A DNA stretch of 48,475 nucleotides from Azospirillum brasilense. Its GTDB lineage: Bacteria; Pseudomonadota; Alphaproteobacteria; Azospirillales; Azospirillaceae. The stretch lies in NCBI RefSeq assembly GCF_003349955.1, contig NZ_QLKQ01000057.1, forward strand, positions 1 to 48,475. The letters run 5' to 3'. Each line of letters begins with the position of its first letter. Positions within the stretch are counted from its first letter, which is position 1. A model generated the notes under the pieces. That model was given only the letters and a program-made list of their open reading frames with translations, did no database searches and had not been told where the DNA came from. The position numbers and the translations under genes are program-made. Positions 33,677 through 41,691 of this stretch are shown one piece after another.

Positions 33677-34051
33677 ATGTCCCAGACCTTCCCCCAGACC
33701 TTTCATGTGATCGTTGCCGAGGACGACCCCGTCGTCGCGGTCACCATTGCCGAAACCCTGGAGGAGCGCGGCTTCCGCGTGACCATCGGGCGCAACGGGT
33801 TCGATGCCTTCAAGATCGACCAGAACGATCCCGCCGACATCCTGATCACCGACCTGCGCATGCCGCACTTCGACGGCACCAGCCTGATCGCCCGCATGCA
33901 GGAGCAGCGCCCCGAGCTGCCCATCCTGGTCACCACCGGCTACAGCGACAACCTGCCCAAGGAGGAGCCGGGCCAGCTGTCCGTCGTCCAGAAGCCCTTC
34001 TCCGAGGACAGCATCGTCCGGGCGGTGCAGAGCCTGCTCGGGGTCGCCTGA
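33677..34051 (+). CDS. Single-domain response regulator (CheY-like receiver)
   Basis: A 124-residue stand-alone receiver. The acidic pair is in VAEDDPVV, the phospho-acceptor Asp in LITDLRMPHFDG, the Thr in LVTTGYSD and the Lys in VVQKPF. There is no output domain, so it must act by protein contact or as a phosphate relay. The motif set resembles the receiver at the end of the hybrid kinase at 3.3-6.3 kb (ATGYSED, TKPY), typical of FixJ-related stand-alone receivers. The ATG at 33677 has AAGAGG upstream; a GTG at 33653 is possible. It follows the Tad operon on the same strand and could tune pilus output, which is inference. Confidence 0.9.
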   Translation: MSQTFPQTFHVIVAEDDPVVAVTIAETLEERGFRVTIGRNGFDAFKIDQNDPADILITDLRMPHFDGTSLIARMQEQRPELPILVTTGYSDNLPKEEPGQLSVVQKPFSEDSIVRAVQSLLGVA

Positions 34052-34079
34052 TCGGACCGCCGCAGGGTGGCCGCCAAAA

Positions 34080-34101
34080 AACTTCGCCGTCCGGTGAAGT
34101 T
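34080..34101 (+). terminator. Hairpin after the response regulator gene
   Basis: AACTTCGCC and GGTGAAGTT form a 9-bp stem (one G-T pair) with a 4-base loop, 28 bases after the receiver stop and just before the tRNA promoter. The T tract is poor, so its strength as a terminator is uncertain. Confidence 0.5.
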
Positions 34102-34106
34102 CCTGC

Positions 34107-34135
34107 TTGCGCTGTGCCGCTGGGACCCGTATAAG
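34107..34135 (+). promoter_or_regulatory. Sigma-70 promoter of the tRNA operon
   Basis: TTGCGC at 34107-34112 and TATAAG at 34130-34135 are 17 bases apart and end 11 bases before the first tRNA, the position expected for a stable-RNA promoter. Confidence 0.7.
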
Positions 34136-34146
34136 CCGGCCTCCGT

Positions 34147-34222
34147 TCCGGATTAGCTCAGTCGGTAGAGCAGCGGACTGTTAATCCGCGTGTCGCTGGT
34201 TCGAGTCCAGCATCCGGAGCCA
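34147..34222 (+). tRNA. tRNA-Asn (anticodon GTT)
   Basis: The acceptor stem TCCGGAT pairs with ATCCGGA, and the discriminator G and CCA are encoded. The D arm has AGCTCAGTCGGTAGAGC, the anticodon loop is CTGTTAA with GTT at 34180-34182, and the T loop is GGTTCGAGTCC. Length is 76 bases. It is the first gene of a three-tRNA operon. Confidence 0.97.
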
Positions 34223-34226
34223 TATT

Positions 34227-34303
<77 letters not shown>

Positions 34304-34307
34304 CATT

Positions 34308-34382
34308 GCGGGCGTAGCTCAGGGGTAGAGCACAACCTTGCCAAGGTTGGGGTCGAGGGTTCGAATCCCTTCGCCCGCTCCA
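34308..34382 (+). tRNA. tRNA-Gly (anticodon GCC)
   Basis: The acceptor stem GCGGGCG pairs perfectly with CGCCCGC, followed by T and an encoded CCA. The D arm has the short loop AGGGGTAGAGC usual for this tRNA, the anticodon GCC is at 34340-34342, and the T loop reads GGTTCGAATCC. Length is 75 bases. It is the last gene of the tRNA operon. Confidence 0.97.
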
Positions 34383-34407
34383 GTTTCGGGGCACGACAGT
34401 GTCTGCG

Positions 34408-34444
34408 GGGGCCGCTTGTCCAGACAAGCGGCCCCTCGTCGTTT
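34408..34444 (+). terminator. Rho-independent terminator of the tRNA operon
   Basis: A near-perfect long hairpin: 34408-34420 pairs with 34423-34435 (13 bp by sequence, 12 bp in practice with a 4-base loop), followed by TCGTCGTTT. It lies 25 bases after tRNA-Gly. Confidence 0.85.
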
Positions 34445-34592
34445 CCGGCGCCTTTTGGAACCAGCCGATGAGGCGATGCGGCGGCTTGGCGCCGCACAGG
34501 GAGAAGCGACGGCCGATCCGCAGGCCGGCGCTGCGGGTTGTCCTGTGGACTCATGAGGCCGGGCCGTATGGCTGCCATGACGCTCCGCACCG

Positions 34593-34622
34593 TTGTTCCC
34601 AAGCATGATATATCAGTAACCT
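34593..34622 (+). promoter_or_regulatory. Promoter with embedded GntR-type operator, EamA gene
   Basis: A -35-like TTGTTC (34593-34598) and -10-like TAACCT (34617-34622) are 18 bases apart. Between them lies ATGATATATCAGTA (34605-34618) with the perfect palindrome TGATATATCA. The same motif, at the same offset from its -35, precedes the kdgK operon, so both are probably controlled by the GntR protein encoded there. Confidence 0.6.
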
Positions 34623-34695
34623 GACGGTTGACCGGGCCAGAGACCCGGGCCGACCTTCCGCTTGCCGCCCTCCTGCCTGGAAGCGCCCTCCGGCC

Positions 34696-35640
34696 ATGCC
34701 CGACTGCTCCCGACCCCCGGAAGAGGTGTCCGCCGCCCAGACCATGCCGTCCCATGGCCGCGAGCGCCGCGACGATCCCGTGCGCGGCATTCTGATGGTC
34801 GTCGCCGCGGTCTTCTTCTTCTCCTGTTCCGACGCGACGGCGAAGTATCTGGCCCAGACGCTGCCCTCCATCGAGATCGGATGGATGCGCTATGTCGGCT
34901 TCACCACGCTGCTGCTGCCGCTGATGATCCGCGGCGGCCCGCCGGTGATGAAGACCGCCAGCCCCGGCCTCCAGGTTCTGCGCGGGCTGGGCATGCTGGG
35001 GTCGGCGCTGTTCTTCATCATGGGCATGCACTACCTGCCCCTGGCCGAGGCGGCGGCGACCAGCTACGTCTCGCCGGTCTTCGTCACCGTGCTGTCGATC
35101 CTGGTGCTGGGCGAGAAGATCGGGCCGCGCCGCTGGGCGGCGGTGCTGGTCGGGCTGCTCGGCGTGCTGATCGTCATCCGGCCCGGCGGGGCGGCCTTCC
35201 AGCCGGCGGCCATCTTCCCCATCCTGTCGGCGATGAGCTGGGCGACCGGCGTGGTCATCACCCGCAAGATGACCGGGCAGGAGCATCCCACCACCACCCT
35301 GATCTGGTCCGCCCTGACCGGGCTCGCCGTGCTGACCGTGCTGCTGCCCTTCAACGTCACCATGCCGACCGCAACGGAGGTGGCGCTGGGCGCCCTGGTC
35401 GGGCTGGTCTCGACCATGGGGCAATGGCTGATGGTCCAGGCCTACCGCTTCGGCGAGGCGTCGGTTCTGGCCCCCTGCTCCTACGTGCAGATCGTCTGGT
35501 CCACGCTGCTGGGCTTCCTGATCTTCGACGCGCTGCCCGATCATTGGACCTTCCTGGGCACCGGGATCATCATCGCCAGCGGCCTCTACACCGCCCACCG
35601 CGAGCGGCTGCGCAAGAGGCAGCAGCAAAACGCCGCATGA
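34696..35640 (+). CDS. DMT superfamily transporter (EamA domains)
   Basis: A 314-residue inner-membrane protein with ten hydrophobic segments in two EamA repeats (GILMVVAAVFFFSCSD starts the first, IFPILSAMSWATGVVITRKM the second). A PLAEAAATSYVSPVF segment and the final GLYTAHRERLRKRQ are typical of the YdcZ/RhaT-like branch of DMT carriers. It moves a small metabolite; direction and substrate are unknown. Start: ATG at 34696, or a second ATG at 34744 that trims a polar leader of 16 residues. Its promoter carries the operator shared with the kdgK operon downstream, which suggests a sugar-acid related substrate. The two units are separated by 141 bases. Confidence 0.88.
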   Translation: MPDCSRPPEEVSAAQTMPSHGRERRDDPVRGILMVVAAVFFFSCSDATAKYLAQTLPSIEIGWMRYVGFTTLLLPLMIRGGPPVMKTASPGLQVLRGLGMLGSALFFIMGMHYLPLAEAAATSYVSPVFVTVLSILVLGEKIGPRRWAAVLVGLLGVLIVIRPGGAAFQPAAIFPILSAMSWATGVVITRKMTGQEHPTTTLIWSALTGLAVLTVLLPFNVTMPTATEVALGALVGLVSTMGQWLMVQAYRFGEASVLAPCSYVQIVWSTLLGFLIFDALPDHWTFLGTGIIIASGLYTAHRERLRKRQQQNAA

Positions 35641-35668
35641 CCAAGCCATGGCCAGCGCCCGAAAAGCC

Positions 35669-35698
35669 TTGCCTCGGATATTGATATATTAGTATACT
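35669..35698 (+). promoter_or_regulatory. Promoter with embedded GntR-type operator, kdgK operon
   Basis: TTGCCT (35669-35674) and TATACT (35693-35698) are 18 bases apart. TTGATATATTAGTA (35681-35694) lies between them and overlaps the -10, matching the motif ahead of the EamA gene in 12 of 14 positions. A protein bound here would block RNA polymerase, so repression relieved by a sugar acid is the simplest reading. Confidence 0.65.
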
Positions 35699-35781
35699 TG
35701 CCCTTGGGAGGCACGGGACTAAAAACCCGTGTTGTTCGAACTCTTTAGCACAGACCGGCGGATCGGACCGCCGGACGGGGG

Positions 35782-36720
35782 ATGGCGATGGGTGAGTCCG
35801 CGCGCCGGGTTGCGACCCTTGGCGAATGCATGATCGAACTGGTGCGCCGTCCCGACGGGACCTTCACCATGGGCTTCGGCGGCGACACCCTGAACACCGC
35901 CGTCTACATGGCGCGGCTGGGCGTGGCAACCGATTACGTGACGGCGCTGGGCGACGACGGCAACAGCGACGCCATGATCGCCACCTGGGAGGCCGAAGGG
36001 GTCGGCACCGGCCATGTGCTGCGCGTTCCCAACCGCGTCCCTGGCCTCTACATGATCGAGACGGACGACAGCGGCGAGCGGCGCTTCCTCTACTGGCGCG
36101 ACTCCGCGCCGGCCCGCGACCTGTTCGTGCTGCCCGACAGCCCGGCGCTGGTCGCCGATCTGGAAGGCTACGACCTGCTCTACATGTCGGGCATCAGCCT
36201 GGCGATCTGGGGCGAGCGCGGGCGCGAGGTGCTGTTTCCCATGCTCGACCTCCTGCGCGAGCGCGGCGGACGCGTCGCCTTCGACACCAACTGGCGCCCC
36301 CGCCTGTGGCCCGACCGCGAGACGGCGCAGCGCGCCTACGACGCGATGCTGCGGCGCACCGACATCGCCCTGCCGGGCGTCGAGGATCTGCGCGGCCTCT
36401 ATGGCGACGCCGATGCCGACACCGCCATGGCCCGCGTGTGCGGCGCCGGGGTGACGGAGATCGTCCTCAAGCTTGAGAAGCCGGGCTGCATCGTGTCCGC
36501 CCCCGGCGTCGAGGAGATTGTGCCGTCGGAGAAGGTCGCCAAGGTCGTGGACACCACCGCGGCGGGTGACAGCTTCAGCGCCGGATACCTCAGCGCCCGC
36601 CTGAAGGGCCTCGGCCCGGTGGAGGCGGCGCGCTCCGCCCACCGCATCGCCGCCGTGGTCATCCAGCACCGCGGCGCCGTGATCCCGCGCGACGCCATGG
36701 CGTCCGTGCTGGACGGCTGA
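35782..36720 (+). CDS. kdgK: 2-keto-3-deoxygluconate kinase (PfkB family)
   Basis: A 312-residue ribokinase-family sugar kinase. Visible family parts: the N-terminal GECMIELVRR, the substrate segment FGGDTLNTAVYMARLG, GDDGNSDAM, FDTNWRPRLW, and the PfkB signature DTTAAGDSFSAGYLSARL with catalytic Asp263. It phosphorylates 2-keto-3-deoxygluconate to KDPG, which the aldolase encoded two genes downstream would split. The specificity is supported by that neighbour and by the FGGDTLNTA form of the motif. An ATG at 35788 has a better-spaced ribosome site (GGGGG) than the ATG at 35782. Confidence 0.88.
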   Translation: MAMGESARRVATLGECMIELVRRPDGTFTMGFGGDTLNTAVYMARLGVATDYVTALGDDGNSDAMIATWEAEGVGTGHVLRVPNRVPGLYMIETDDSGERRFLYWRDSAPARDLFVLPDSPALVADLEGYDLLYMSGISLAIWGERGREVLFPMLDLLRERGGRVAFDTNWRPRLWPDRETAQRAYDAMLRRTDIALPGVEDLRGLYGDADADTAMARVCGAGVTEIVLKLEKPGCIVSAPGVEEIVPSEKVAKVVDTTAAGDSFSAGYLSARLKGLGPVEAARSAHRIAAVVIQHRGAVIPRDAMASVLDG

Positions 36721-36742
36721 TCCCCTGACGGAGGGACCCTCC

Positions 36743-37492
36743 ATGCCCCCAGCCCCAACCCTCACAGGCCAAACATCGACCGCCCCGGGAACCATGAAGC
36801 CGCCCCGCGCCTCGCAGCGCGGGACCACGGCGGCGGCGGCGATCTACCGCGACCTGCGGGCCGACATCGTGTCGCTGGCCCGCAAGCCGGGCGACCCGAT
36901 CGTGGAGAAGCTGGTGGCCGAAGCCTTCGGCGTCAGCCGCACCCCGGTGCGCGAGGCCGTCCTGCGGCTGGCCGACGAGGGGCTGGTGGAGGTCTTTCCC
37001 CAATCGGGCACCTTCGTGGCCCGCATTCCCATCGCCGACCTGCCGGAAGCCAACCTGATCCGCAAGACGCTGGAGCAGGCGACCGTCCGCTTCGCCGCGG
37101 AACGCGCCACCCGCAGCCAGGTCGCCGCGCTGCAGGCCAACCTGGAGCGCCAGCGCGAGGTCGACGCCTCGGGCTGCGCCGACGGGTTCCATCAGGCGGA
37201 CGAGGCGTTCCACGCGCTGATCGCCGACATCGCCGGCTATCCCGGTTTCTGGCCGATCACCCAGCAGGTGAAGGTGCAGATCGACCGCTGCCGCCACCTG
37301 ACCCTTCCCTATCCCGGCCGCCTGGCGACCGTCATCGCCGAGCACGAGGCCATCGTCGCCGCCATCGCGGACCATGACCCCGACCGCGCGGTGACGGCGC
37401 TCGGCGACCACATCGACGGCCTGCTGCTGACCATCGACGACATGCGGCACGCCACCCCACTCTACTTCTCTCCTGCCGAGGCCCTGACATGA
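36743..37492 (+). CDS. GntR family regulator, FCD (FadR/VanR) subfamily
   Basis: A 249-residue repressor-like protein. The N-terminal winged helix (about residues 30-95) has VEKLVAEAFGVSRTPVREAV and DEGLVEVFPQSGTFV. The C-terminal FCD domain (about 105-235) has the metal-binding Asp/His pattern (FHQADEAFHALIA, IAEHEAIVAAI, LGDHIDGLL). The FCD domain should bind a carboxylated sugar, most simply a sugar acid made or used by its operon. It lies between kdgK and eda and overlaps eda by ATGA. The TGATATATYA sites before the kdgK operon and the EamA gene are its probable operators. The first 25 residues are disordered; an ATG at 36794 may be used. Confidence 0.9.
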   Translation: MPPAPTLTGQTSTAPGTMKPPRASQRGTTAAAAIYRDLRADIVSLARKPGDPIVEKLVAEAFGVSRTPVREAVLRLADEGLVEVFPQSGTFVARIPIADLPEANLIRKTLEQATVRFAAERATRSQVAALQANLERQREVDASGCADGFHQADEAFHALIADIAGYPGFWPITQQVKVQIDRCRHLTLPYPGRLATVIAEHEAIVAAIADHDPDRAVTALGDHIDGLLLTIDDMRHATPLYFSPAEALT

Positions 37493-38124
37493 CCCACCCG
37501 CGTCTTGAACCCTCCCTGTCCGGCCCGCGCATCGTCCCGGTCCTCGTCCTCGACGAGCCGGACACCGCGGTCGCCCTGGCCGAGGCGCTGGTCGCCGGCG
37601 GCCTGAACACGCTGGAGGTGACGCTGCGCACCCCGGCCGCGCTGGCCTGCGCGGAGGCCATCGCCGCCCGCGTTCCGGGCGCCCTGGTCGGCCTCGGCAC
37701 GCTGATCCGGCCGGAACAGTTCGCCCAGGCCCGCGACGCCGGCGCCCACTTCGTCGTCAGCCCCGGCCTGACCGACCGTCTGGCCGAGGCCGCCAAGACC
37801 GCCGGCCTGCCCTATCTGCCGGGCATCGCCACGGTGGCCGAGGCGCTGATCGCCATGGAGCACGGCTTCCGCGAGCTGAAGTTCTTCCCGGCGATGCTGA
37901 ACGGCGGCGCCCCGGCGCTGCGCGGCATGGCGCCGCTGATGCCGGAGATCCGCTTCTGCCCGACCGGCGGCCTCAAGGCCGAGCATGTGAAGGAGATCCT
38001 GTCGCTCCCCAACGTCTTCGCGCTGGGCGGCACCTGGCTGACCCCGGCCGACGCCGTGAAGGAGCGCCGCTGGTCCGAGATCGAGCGGCTGGCCCGCGAG
38101 GCCTCCGCCCTGGCCCAGGGCTGA
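37489..38124 (+). CDS. eda: 2-keto-3-deoxy-6-phosphogluconate aldolase
   Basis: A 211-residue class I aldolase of the KDPG/KHG family. The catalytic Glu43 is in NTLEVTLRT and the Schiff-base Lys131 is in RELKFFPA. GLGTLIRPEQ and FCPTGGL (phosphate loop) are in place. It splits KDPG into pyruvate and glyceraldehyde 3-phosphate, the last step of the Entner-Doudoroff and of hexuronate/galactonate routes. The start overlaps the regulator stop by ATGA. The Gfo/Idh/MocA gene follows after 5 bases. Confidence 0.93.
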   Translation: MTHPRLEPSLSGPRIVPVLVLDEPDTAVALAEALVAGGLNTLEVTLRTPAALACAEAIAARVPGALVGLGTLIRPEQFAQARDAGAHFVVSPGLTDRLAEAAKTAGLPYLPGIATVAEALIAMEHGFRELKFFPAMLNGGAPALRGMAPLMPEIRFCPTGGLKAEHVKEILSLPNVFALGGTWLTPADAVKERRWSEIERLAREASALAQG

Positions 38125-38129
38125 GCCGG

Positions 38130-39158
38130 ATGCGGCGGCGCGTCGGCGTGATCGGGCTGGGCATGGCGGCGACGCCGCACGCCCAGAGCCTGCTGGATCT
38201 GGCGGACCGCGTCGAGGTGGCGGGCTGTTTCAGCCCGTCCGCCGAGCGCCGGGCCGCCTTCGCGGCGCGCTTCGGCCTGCCGGCGGTGGACCGGGCGGAG
38301 GCGATCCTCGACGATCCCACCGTCTCCGCCGTCCTGCTGCTGACCCCGCCGGACACCCACGCCGACCTCGTCGCCCGCTGCGCCGCCGCCGGCAAGCATG
38401 TCCTGCTGGAAAAGCCGCTGGACGCCACCCCGGCCGGCTGCCGCGCGGTGGTGGAGAGCATGGAGCGCGCCGGGCTGACGCTCGGCGTCATGCTCCAGCA
38501 CCGCTTCCGCGCCGCCGCCGAACGGCTGGCGGAGCTGCTGCGCACCGGCACGCTGGGCCGCCCGCTGTCGGCCTCCGTCGTGGTGCGCTGGTGGCGCGAC
38601 GACGCCTATTACGCCCAGCCGGGGCGCGGCATGAAGGCGCGCGACGGCGGCGGCGTGCTGCTCACCCAGGCCATCCACACGCTGGACCTCTATGTCAGCC
38701 TGCTCGGCCTGCCGCGGGAGGTGGCCGCCTTCGCCAACACCAGCGGCCTGCGCCCCATCGATACCGAGGACGTGGTGTGCGCCGCCCTGCGCTACGATGG
38801 CGGGCTGCTCGCCACGGTGGACGCCACCACCGCGGCCTATCCCGGCTATCCGGAGCGCATCGAGATCGCCGGGACCGCCGGCTCCGCCCTGCTGACCGGC
38901 GACCGGCTGGAGGTGCAGCTGCGCTCCGGCGAGACGGTCCAGGCGGGGGAGACGGCCGGCACGCTGGGCGGCGGGGCCGATCCCATGGCCTTCTCCAACG
39001 CCCACCACCGCGCCGTGCTGGCCGATTTCCTCGACGCGCTCGACCACGGCACCCAGCCGCGCGTGTCCGGCCGGGAGGCGCTGAAGGTCCACCGGCTGAT
39101 CGAGGCGATCCTGCAATCCTCGGAAAGCGGCGCCGTCACGGCGGTTCCGGAAGACTGA
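38130..39158 (+). CDS. Gfo/Idh/MocA family oxidoreductase
   Basis: A 342-residue NAD(P)-dependent dehydrogenase. The Rossmann fold starts VGVIGLGMAATPHAQSLLD, with LLTPPDTHADL and the family motif EKPLDATPAGCR, whose Lys is catalytic. The C-terminal domain includes VLLTQAIHTLDLYVSLLG with the conserved His. The GLGMAATPHA form differs from the usual GxGxxG with G at the third site. The substrate is probably a sugar, sugar acid or inositol derivative that feeds the kdgK/eda route; this comes from position only. It is the last gene of the operon, 119 bases before msrP. Confidence 0.88.
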   Translation: MRRRVGVIGLGMAATPHAQSLLDLADRVEVAGCFSPSAERRAAFAARFGLPAVDRAEAILDDPTVSAVLLLTPPDTHADLVARCAAAGKHVLLEKPLDATPAGCRAVVESMERAGLTLGVMLQHRFRAAAERLAELLRTGTLGRPLSASVVVRWWRDDAYYAQPGRGMKARDGGGVLLTQAIHTLDLYVSLLGLPREVAAFANTSGLRPIDTEDVVCAALRYDGGLLATVDATTAAYPGYPERIEIAGTAGSALLTGDRLEVQLRSGETVQAGETAGTLGGGADPMAFSNAHHRAVLADFLDALDHGTQPRVSGREALKVHRLIEAILQSSESGAVTAVPED

Positions 39159-39277
39159 CCTCACTTCACGCTCACGAACTCGTGTCCCGCGCTTGATTTG
39201 CCGGGAGCGGCGACCAAGGCTAGATGAGGGATGGGGGGCGCTGTCGCCTCCCGGCGGCTTTCCTGTGGAGAGTGTTC

Positions 39278-40225
39278 ATGCTCATCAAAGTCCGGAGCGC
39301 GTCGCAAGCCAGCGAGAGTGAGGTGACGCCCCGCGGCCTGTTCCTGTCCCGGCGCTCGATCATGGCCGGCGGCGCTGCCGCCCTGGCGCTCGGCGGCACG
39401 GGGGTCCTGTCGGGTCCGGCGCTGGCCGCGCCCTTCCAGGCCCCGCTGACGGTCAGCCCGAAGGACCCCAAGATGGACGCCCAGACTCCGATGAAGTCGG
39501 CGACCAGCTACAACAATTTCTACGAGTTCGGGACGGACAAGACCGACCCGTCGGAGAACGCCGGCACGCTGCGCACCCGCCCGTGGGAGATCGCGGTGGA
39601 TGGTGATGTCGGCAAGCCGACCACCTTCGGCATCGAGGACCTGCTGGCCTTCCCGCTGGAGGAGCGCGTCTACCGCCTGCGCTGCGTCGAGGGCTGGTCG
39701 ATGGTCATCCCCTGGGTCGGCTTCCCGCTGGCCGAGCTGCTGAAGCGCGTCGACCCGACCGGCAACGCCAAGTACGTCGCCTTCCAGACGCTGGCCGACC
39801 GCTCGCAGATGCCCGGCCTGAAGTACCCCGTGCTGCAATGGCCGTATGTCGAGGGGTTGCGCATGGACGAGGCCATGCACCCGCTGACCCTCCTGGCGGT
39901 CGGCATGTACGGCGAGACGCTGCCCAACCAGAACGGCGCGCCGGTGCGGCTGGTCGTGCCGTGGAAGTACGGCTTCAAGTCGATCAAGTCGATCGTCCGC
40001 ATCACCCTGACGCAGGACCAGCCGCCGACCTCCTGGAACCGCTCGCAGCCGCGCGAGTACGGATTCTATTCGAACGTGAACCCGGAGGTCGACCACCCGC
40101 GCTGGAGCCAGGCGACGGAGCGCCGCGTCGGCGAGTTCTCCCGCCGCAAGACGCTGCCCTTCAACGGCTACGGCGAGGAGGTGGCGTCGCTCTACGCCGG
40201 CATGGATCTGCGGAAGAACTACTGA
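39278..40225 (+). CDS. msrP: Protein-methionine-sulfoxide reductase catalytic subunit MsrP
   Basis: A 315-residue periplasmic molybdopterin enzyme. A Tat signal has Arg25-Arg26 in LFLSRRSIMAGG and ends near ALAAPF. The molybdenum ligand Cys136 is in YRLRCVEGWSMVIPW, and the oxidoreductase core continues with VRLVVPWKYGFKSIKSIV. It reduces methionine sulfoxide in periplasmic proteins, taking electrons from MsrQ. The ATG at 39278 has GGAG 8 bases upstream. It is followed after one base by msrQ, the usual pair. Confidence 0.95.
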   Translation: MLIKVRSASQASESEVTPRGLFLSRRSIMAGGAAALALGGTGVLSGPALAAPFQAPLTVSPKDPKMDAQTPMKSATSYNNFYEFGTDKTDPSENAGTLRTRPWEIAVDGDVGKPTTFGIEDLLAFPLEERVYRLRCVEGWSMVIPWVGFPLAELLKRVDPTGNAKYVAFQTLADRSQMPGLKYPVLQWPYVEGLRMDEAMHPLTLLAVGMYGETLPNQNGAPVRLVVPWKYGFKSIKSIVRITLTQDQPPTSWNRSQPREYGFYSNVNPEVDHPRWSQATERRVGEFSRRKTLPFNGYGEEVASLYAGMDLRKNY

Positions 40226-40226
40226 G

Positions 40227-40880
40227 ATGGCCGCAGCCCAAAAAAATGTGTCGAAAGGACCGGTCGCCCAGGCGCTGTCCTCGCGCTGGGCGAAGCCGGC
40301 GGTGTTCGCCCTGGGCCTCCTCCCACTCGGCTGGATGGTCTGGCTGGGGCTGAGCGGCGGGCTGGGGGCGGAGCCGGTGGCCGAGGCGGTGCGGCAGAGC
40401 GGTCTGTGGGCGCTGCGCCTGCTGCTCGTCGCACTGGCCGTCACGCCGCTGCGCATCCTGACGGGGTTGGCGGGACTGGCGCGCTTCCGCCGGATGATCG
40501 GGCTGTTCGCCTTCTTCTACGCGCTGCTGCACGTCTCCGTCTATGTGGGGGTGGACCAGTTCTTCGACTGGGCGGCGGTGTGGAAGGACATCGTGAAGCG
40601 GCCTTACATCACTGTCGGCATGGGCGCCTTCGTGATCCTGACGGCGCTGGCCGCGACCTCGACCAACGGCATGGTGCGGCGGCTCGGCGGACGGCGCTGG
40701 AAGGCGCTGCACAAGGCGGTGTTCGTCGCCGGGGCGGCGGGCTGCGTCCATTACGTGATGCTGGTCAAGGGCTGGCAGTACCCGCCCTTCGTCTACGCGG
40801 CGATCCTCCTGGGGCTGGTCGCGCTGCGCTACGCGAAGTCGCCGGCGGCCGGGCGGCTCTCCCCATCCTACCGGACCTGA
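40227..40880 (+). CDS. msrQ: Heme-binding membrane subunit MsrQ
   Basis: A 217-residue ferric-reductase-like membrane protein with six hydrophobic segments. Likely heme ligands are His residues in FYALLHVSVYVG, KALHKAVFVAG and GCVHYVMLVKG. LRILTGLAGLARFRRMIGL is a family mark. It passes electrons from the quinone pool or flavin reductase to MsrP in the periplasm. The gene lies one base after msrP and its stop comes within 8 bases of the convergent ABC ATPase gene. Confidence 0.93.
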   Translation: MAAAQKNVSKGPVAQALSSRWAKPAVFALGLLPLGWMVWLGLSGGLGAEPVAEAVRQSGLWALRLLLVALAVTPLRILTGLAGLARFRRMIGLFAFFYALLHVSVYVGVDQFFDWAAVWKDIVKRPYITVGMGAFVILTALAATSTNGMVRRLGGRRWKALHKAVFVAGAAGCVHYVMLVKGWQYPPFVYAAILLGLVALRYAKSPAAGRLSPSYRT

Positions 40881-40887
40881 GCCCGCC

Positions 40888-41691
40888 TCAGCCCGGCCTT
40901 TTGAGCCCAACCGGCAAACACACCCGCATCCCGTCCGCCCCCACGGCCACCACCTCGACCTCCGTCCCGTAGACCTCGCGCATCATCGCGGCGGTGATGA
41001 CCTCGTCCGGCGTGCCGAAACGGGCCAGCCGCCCGCCGTGCAGCAGCGCCACCCGGTCGGCGATGGCGAAGGCCTGCTCCGGGTGGTGGGTGGAGAAGAC
41101 GACCGTCAGCCCCTCCCCGCCCTCGCCGTCGGCCAGCCGCCGCACCTGCTCCAGCACGCGGACCTGATTGCCGAAGTCCAGGCTGGCGGTCGGCTCGTCG
41201 AGCACCAGGACGCGCGGCGCCTGGGCCAGCGCGCGGGCGATCAGGGCCATCTGCCGCTCGCCGCCGCTGATGCGCAGCCAGTCGCGCTCGGCCAGATGCC
41301 CGATGCCCAGCCGTTCCAGCGCGGCCTCGGCGGCAGCGTGGTCGGACGCGGCGGGGGCACTGAAGGCGCCGCGGTGGGCGGTGCGGCCCATCAGCACCAT
41401 CTCGCGCACGGTGAAGGGAAACTGCCCCGCCCCCGCCTGCGGGACATAGCCGAAGGCCAGCGCCCGGCGGCGCGGCGACCAGCCGGCGGTGTCCTCGCCA
41501 TCGACCCGCACCCGCCCACCGCGCGGCGGCAGCAGGCCGAGCAACGTCTTGAACAGCGTCGTCTTGCCGCCACCGTTGGGGCCGAGCAGGCACAGCACCT
41601 CCCCCGCCGCCACGGCGAAGCCAACCCCGGCGCCGACCACCCGCTCGCCGTAGCCGAAGGCGAGATCCTCCACCGACAGCCGCGCGCTCAT
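40888..41691 (-). CDS. ABC transporter ATPase, FecE/BtuD-like
   Basis: A 267-residue ATPase of the iron-siderophore/B12/heme importer class. Walker A is LLGPNGGGKTTLF, the Q-loop reads GYVPQAGAG, the signature is ISGGERQM, Walker B is LVLDEPTASLD and the switch His is in STHHPEQAF. It energises the permease encoded just upstream, whose stop overlaps its start by ATGA. The C-terminal 50 residues contain no extra domain. The substrate depends on the binding protein of the operon and is not certain. Confidence 0.9.
   Translation of the reverse strand: MSARLSVEDLAFGYGERVVGAGVGFAVAAGEVLCLLGPNGGGKTTLFKTLLGLLPPRGGRVRVDGEDTAGWSPRRRALAFGYVPQAGAGQFPFTVREMVLMGRTAHRGAFSAPAASDHAAAEAALERLGIGHLAERDWLRISGGERQMALIARALAQAPRVLVLDEPTASLDFGNQVRVLEQVRRLADGEGGEGLTVVFSTHHPEQAFAIADRVALLHGGRLARFGTPDEVITAAMMREVYGTEVEVVAVGADGMRVCLPVGLKRPG

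Larger units (their letters stand above)
34383..34695. other. Gap holding the tRNA terminator and the EamA control region
   Basis: No gene is seen in this 313-base interval. It contains the strong tRNA operon terminator (34408-34444) and, after about 150 unremarkable bases, a promoter with an embedded operator (34593-34622) for the EamA transporter gene. Open frames across it lack ribosome sites and family features. Confidence 0.6.
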
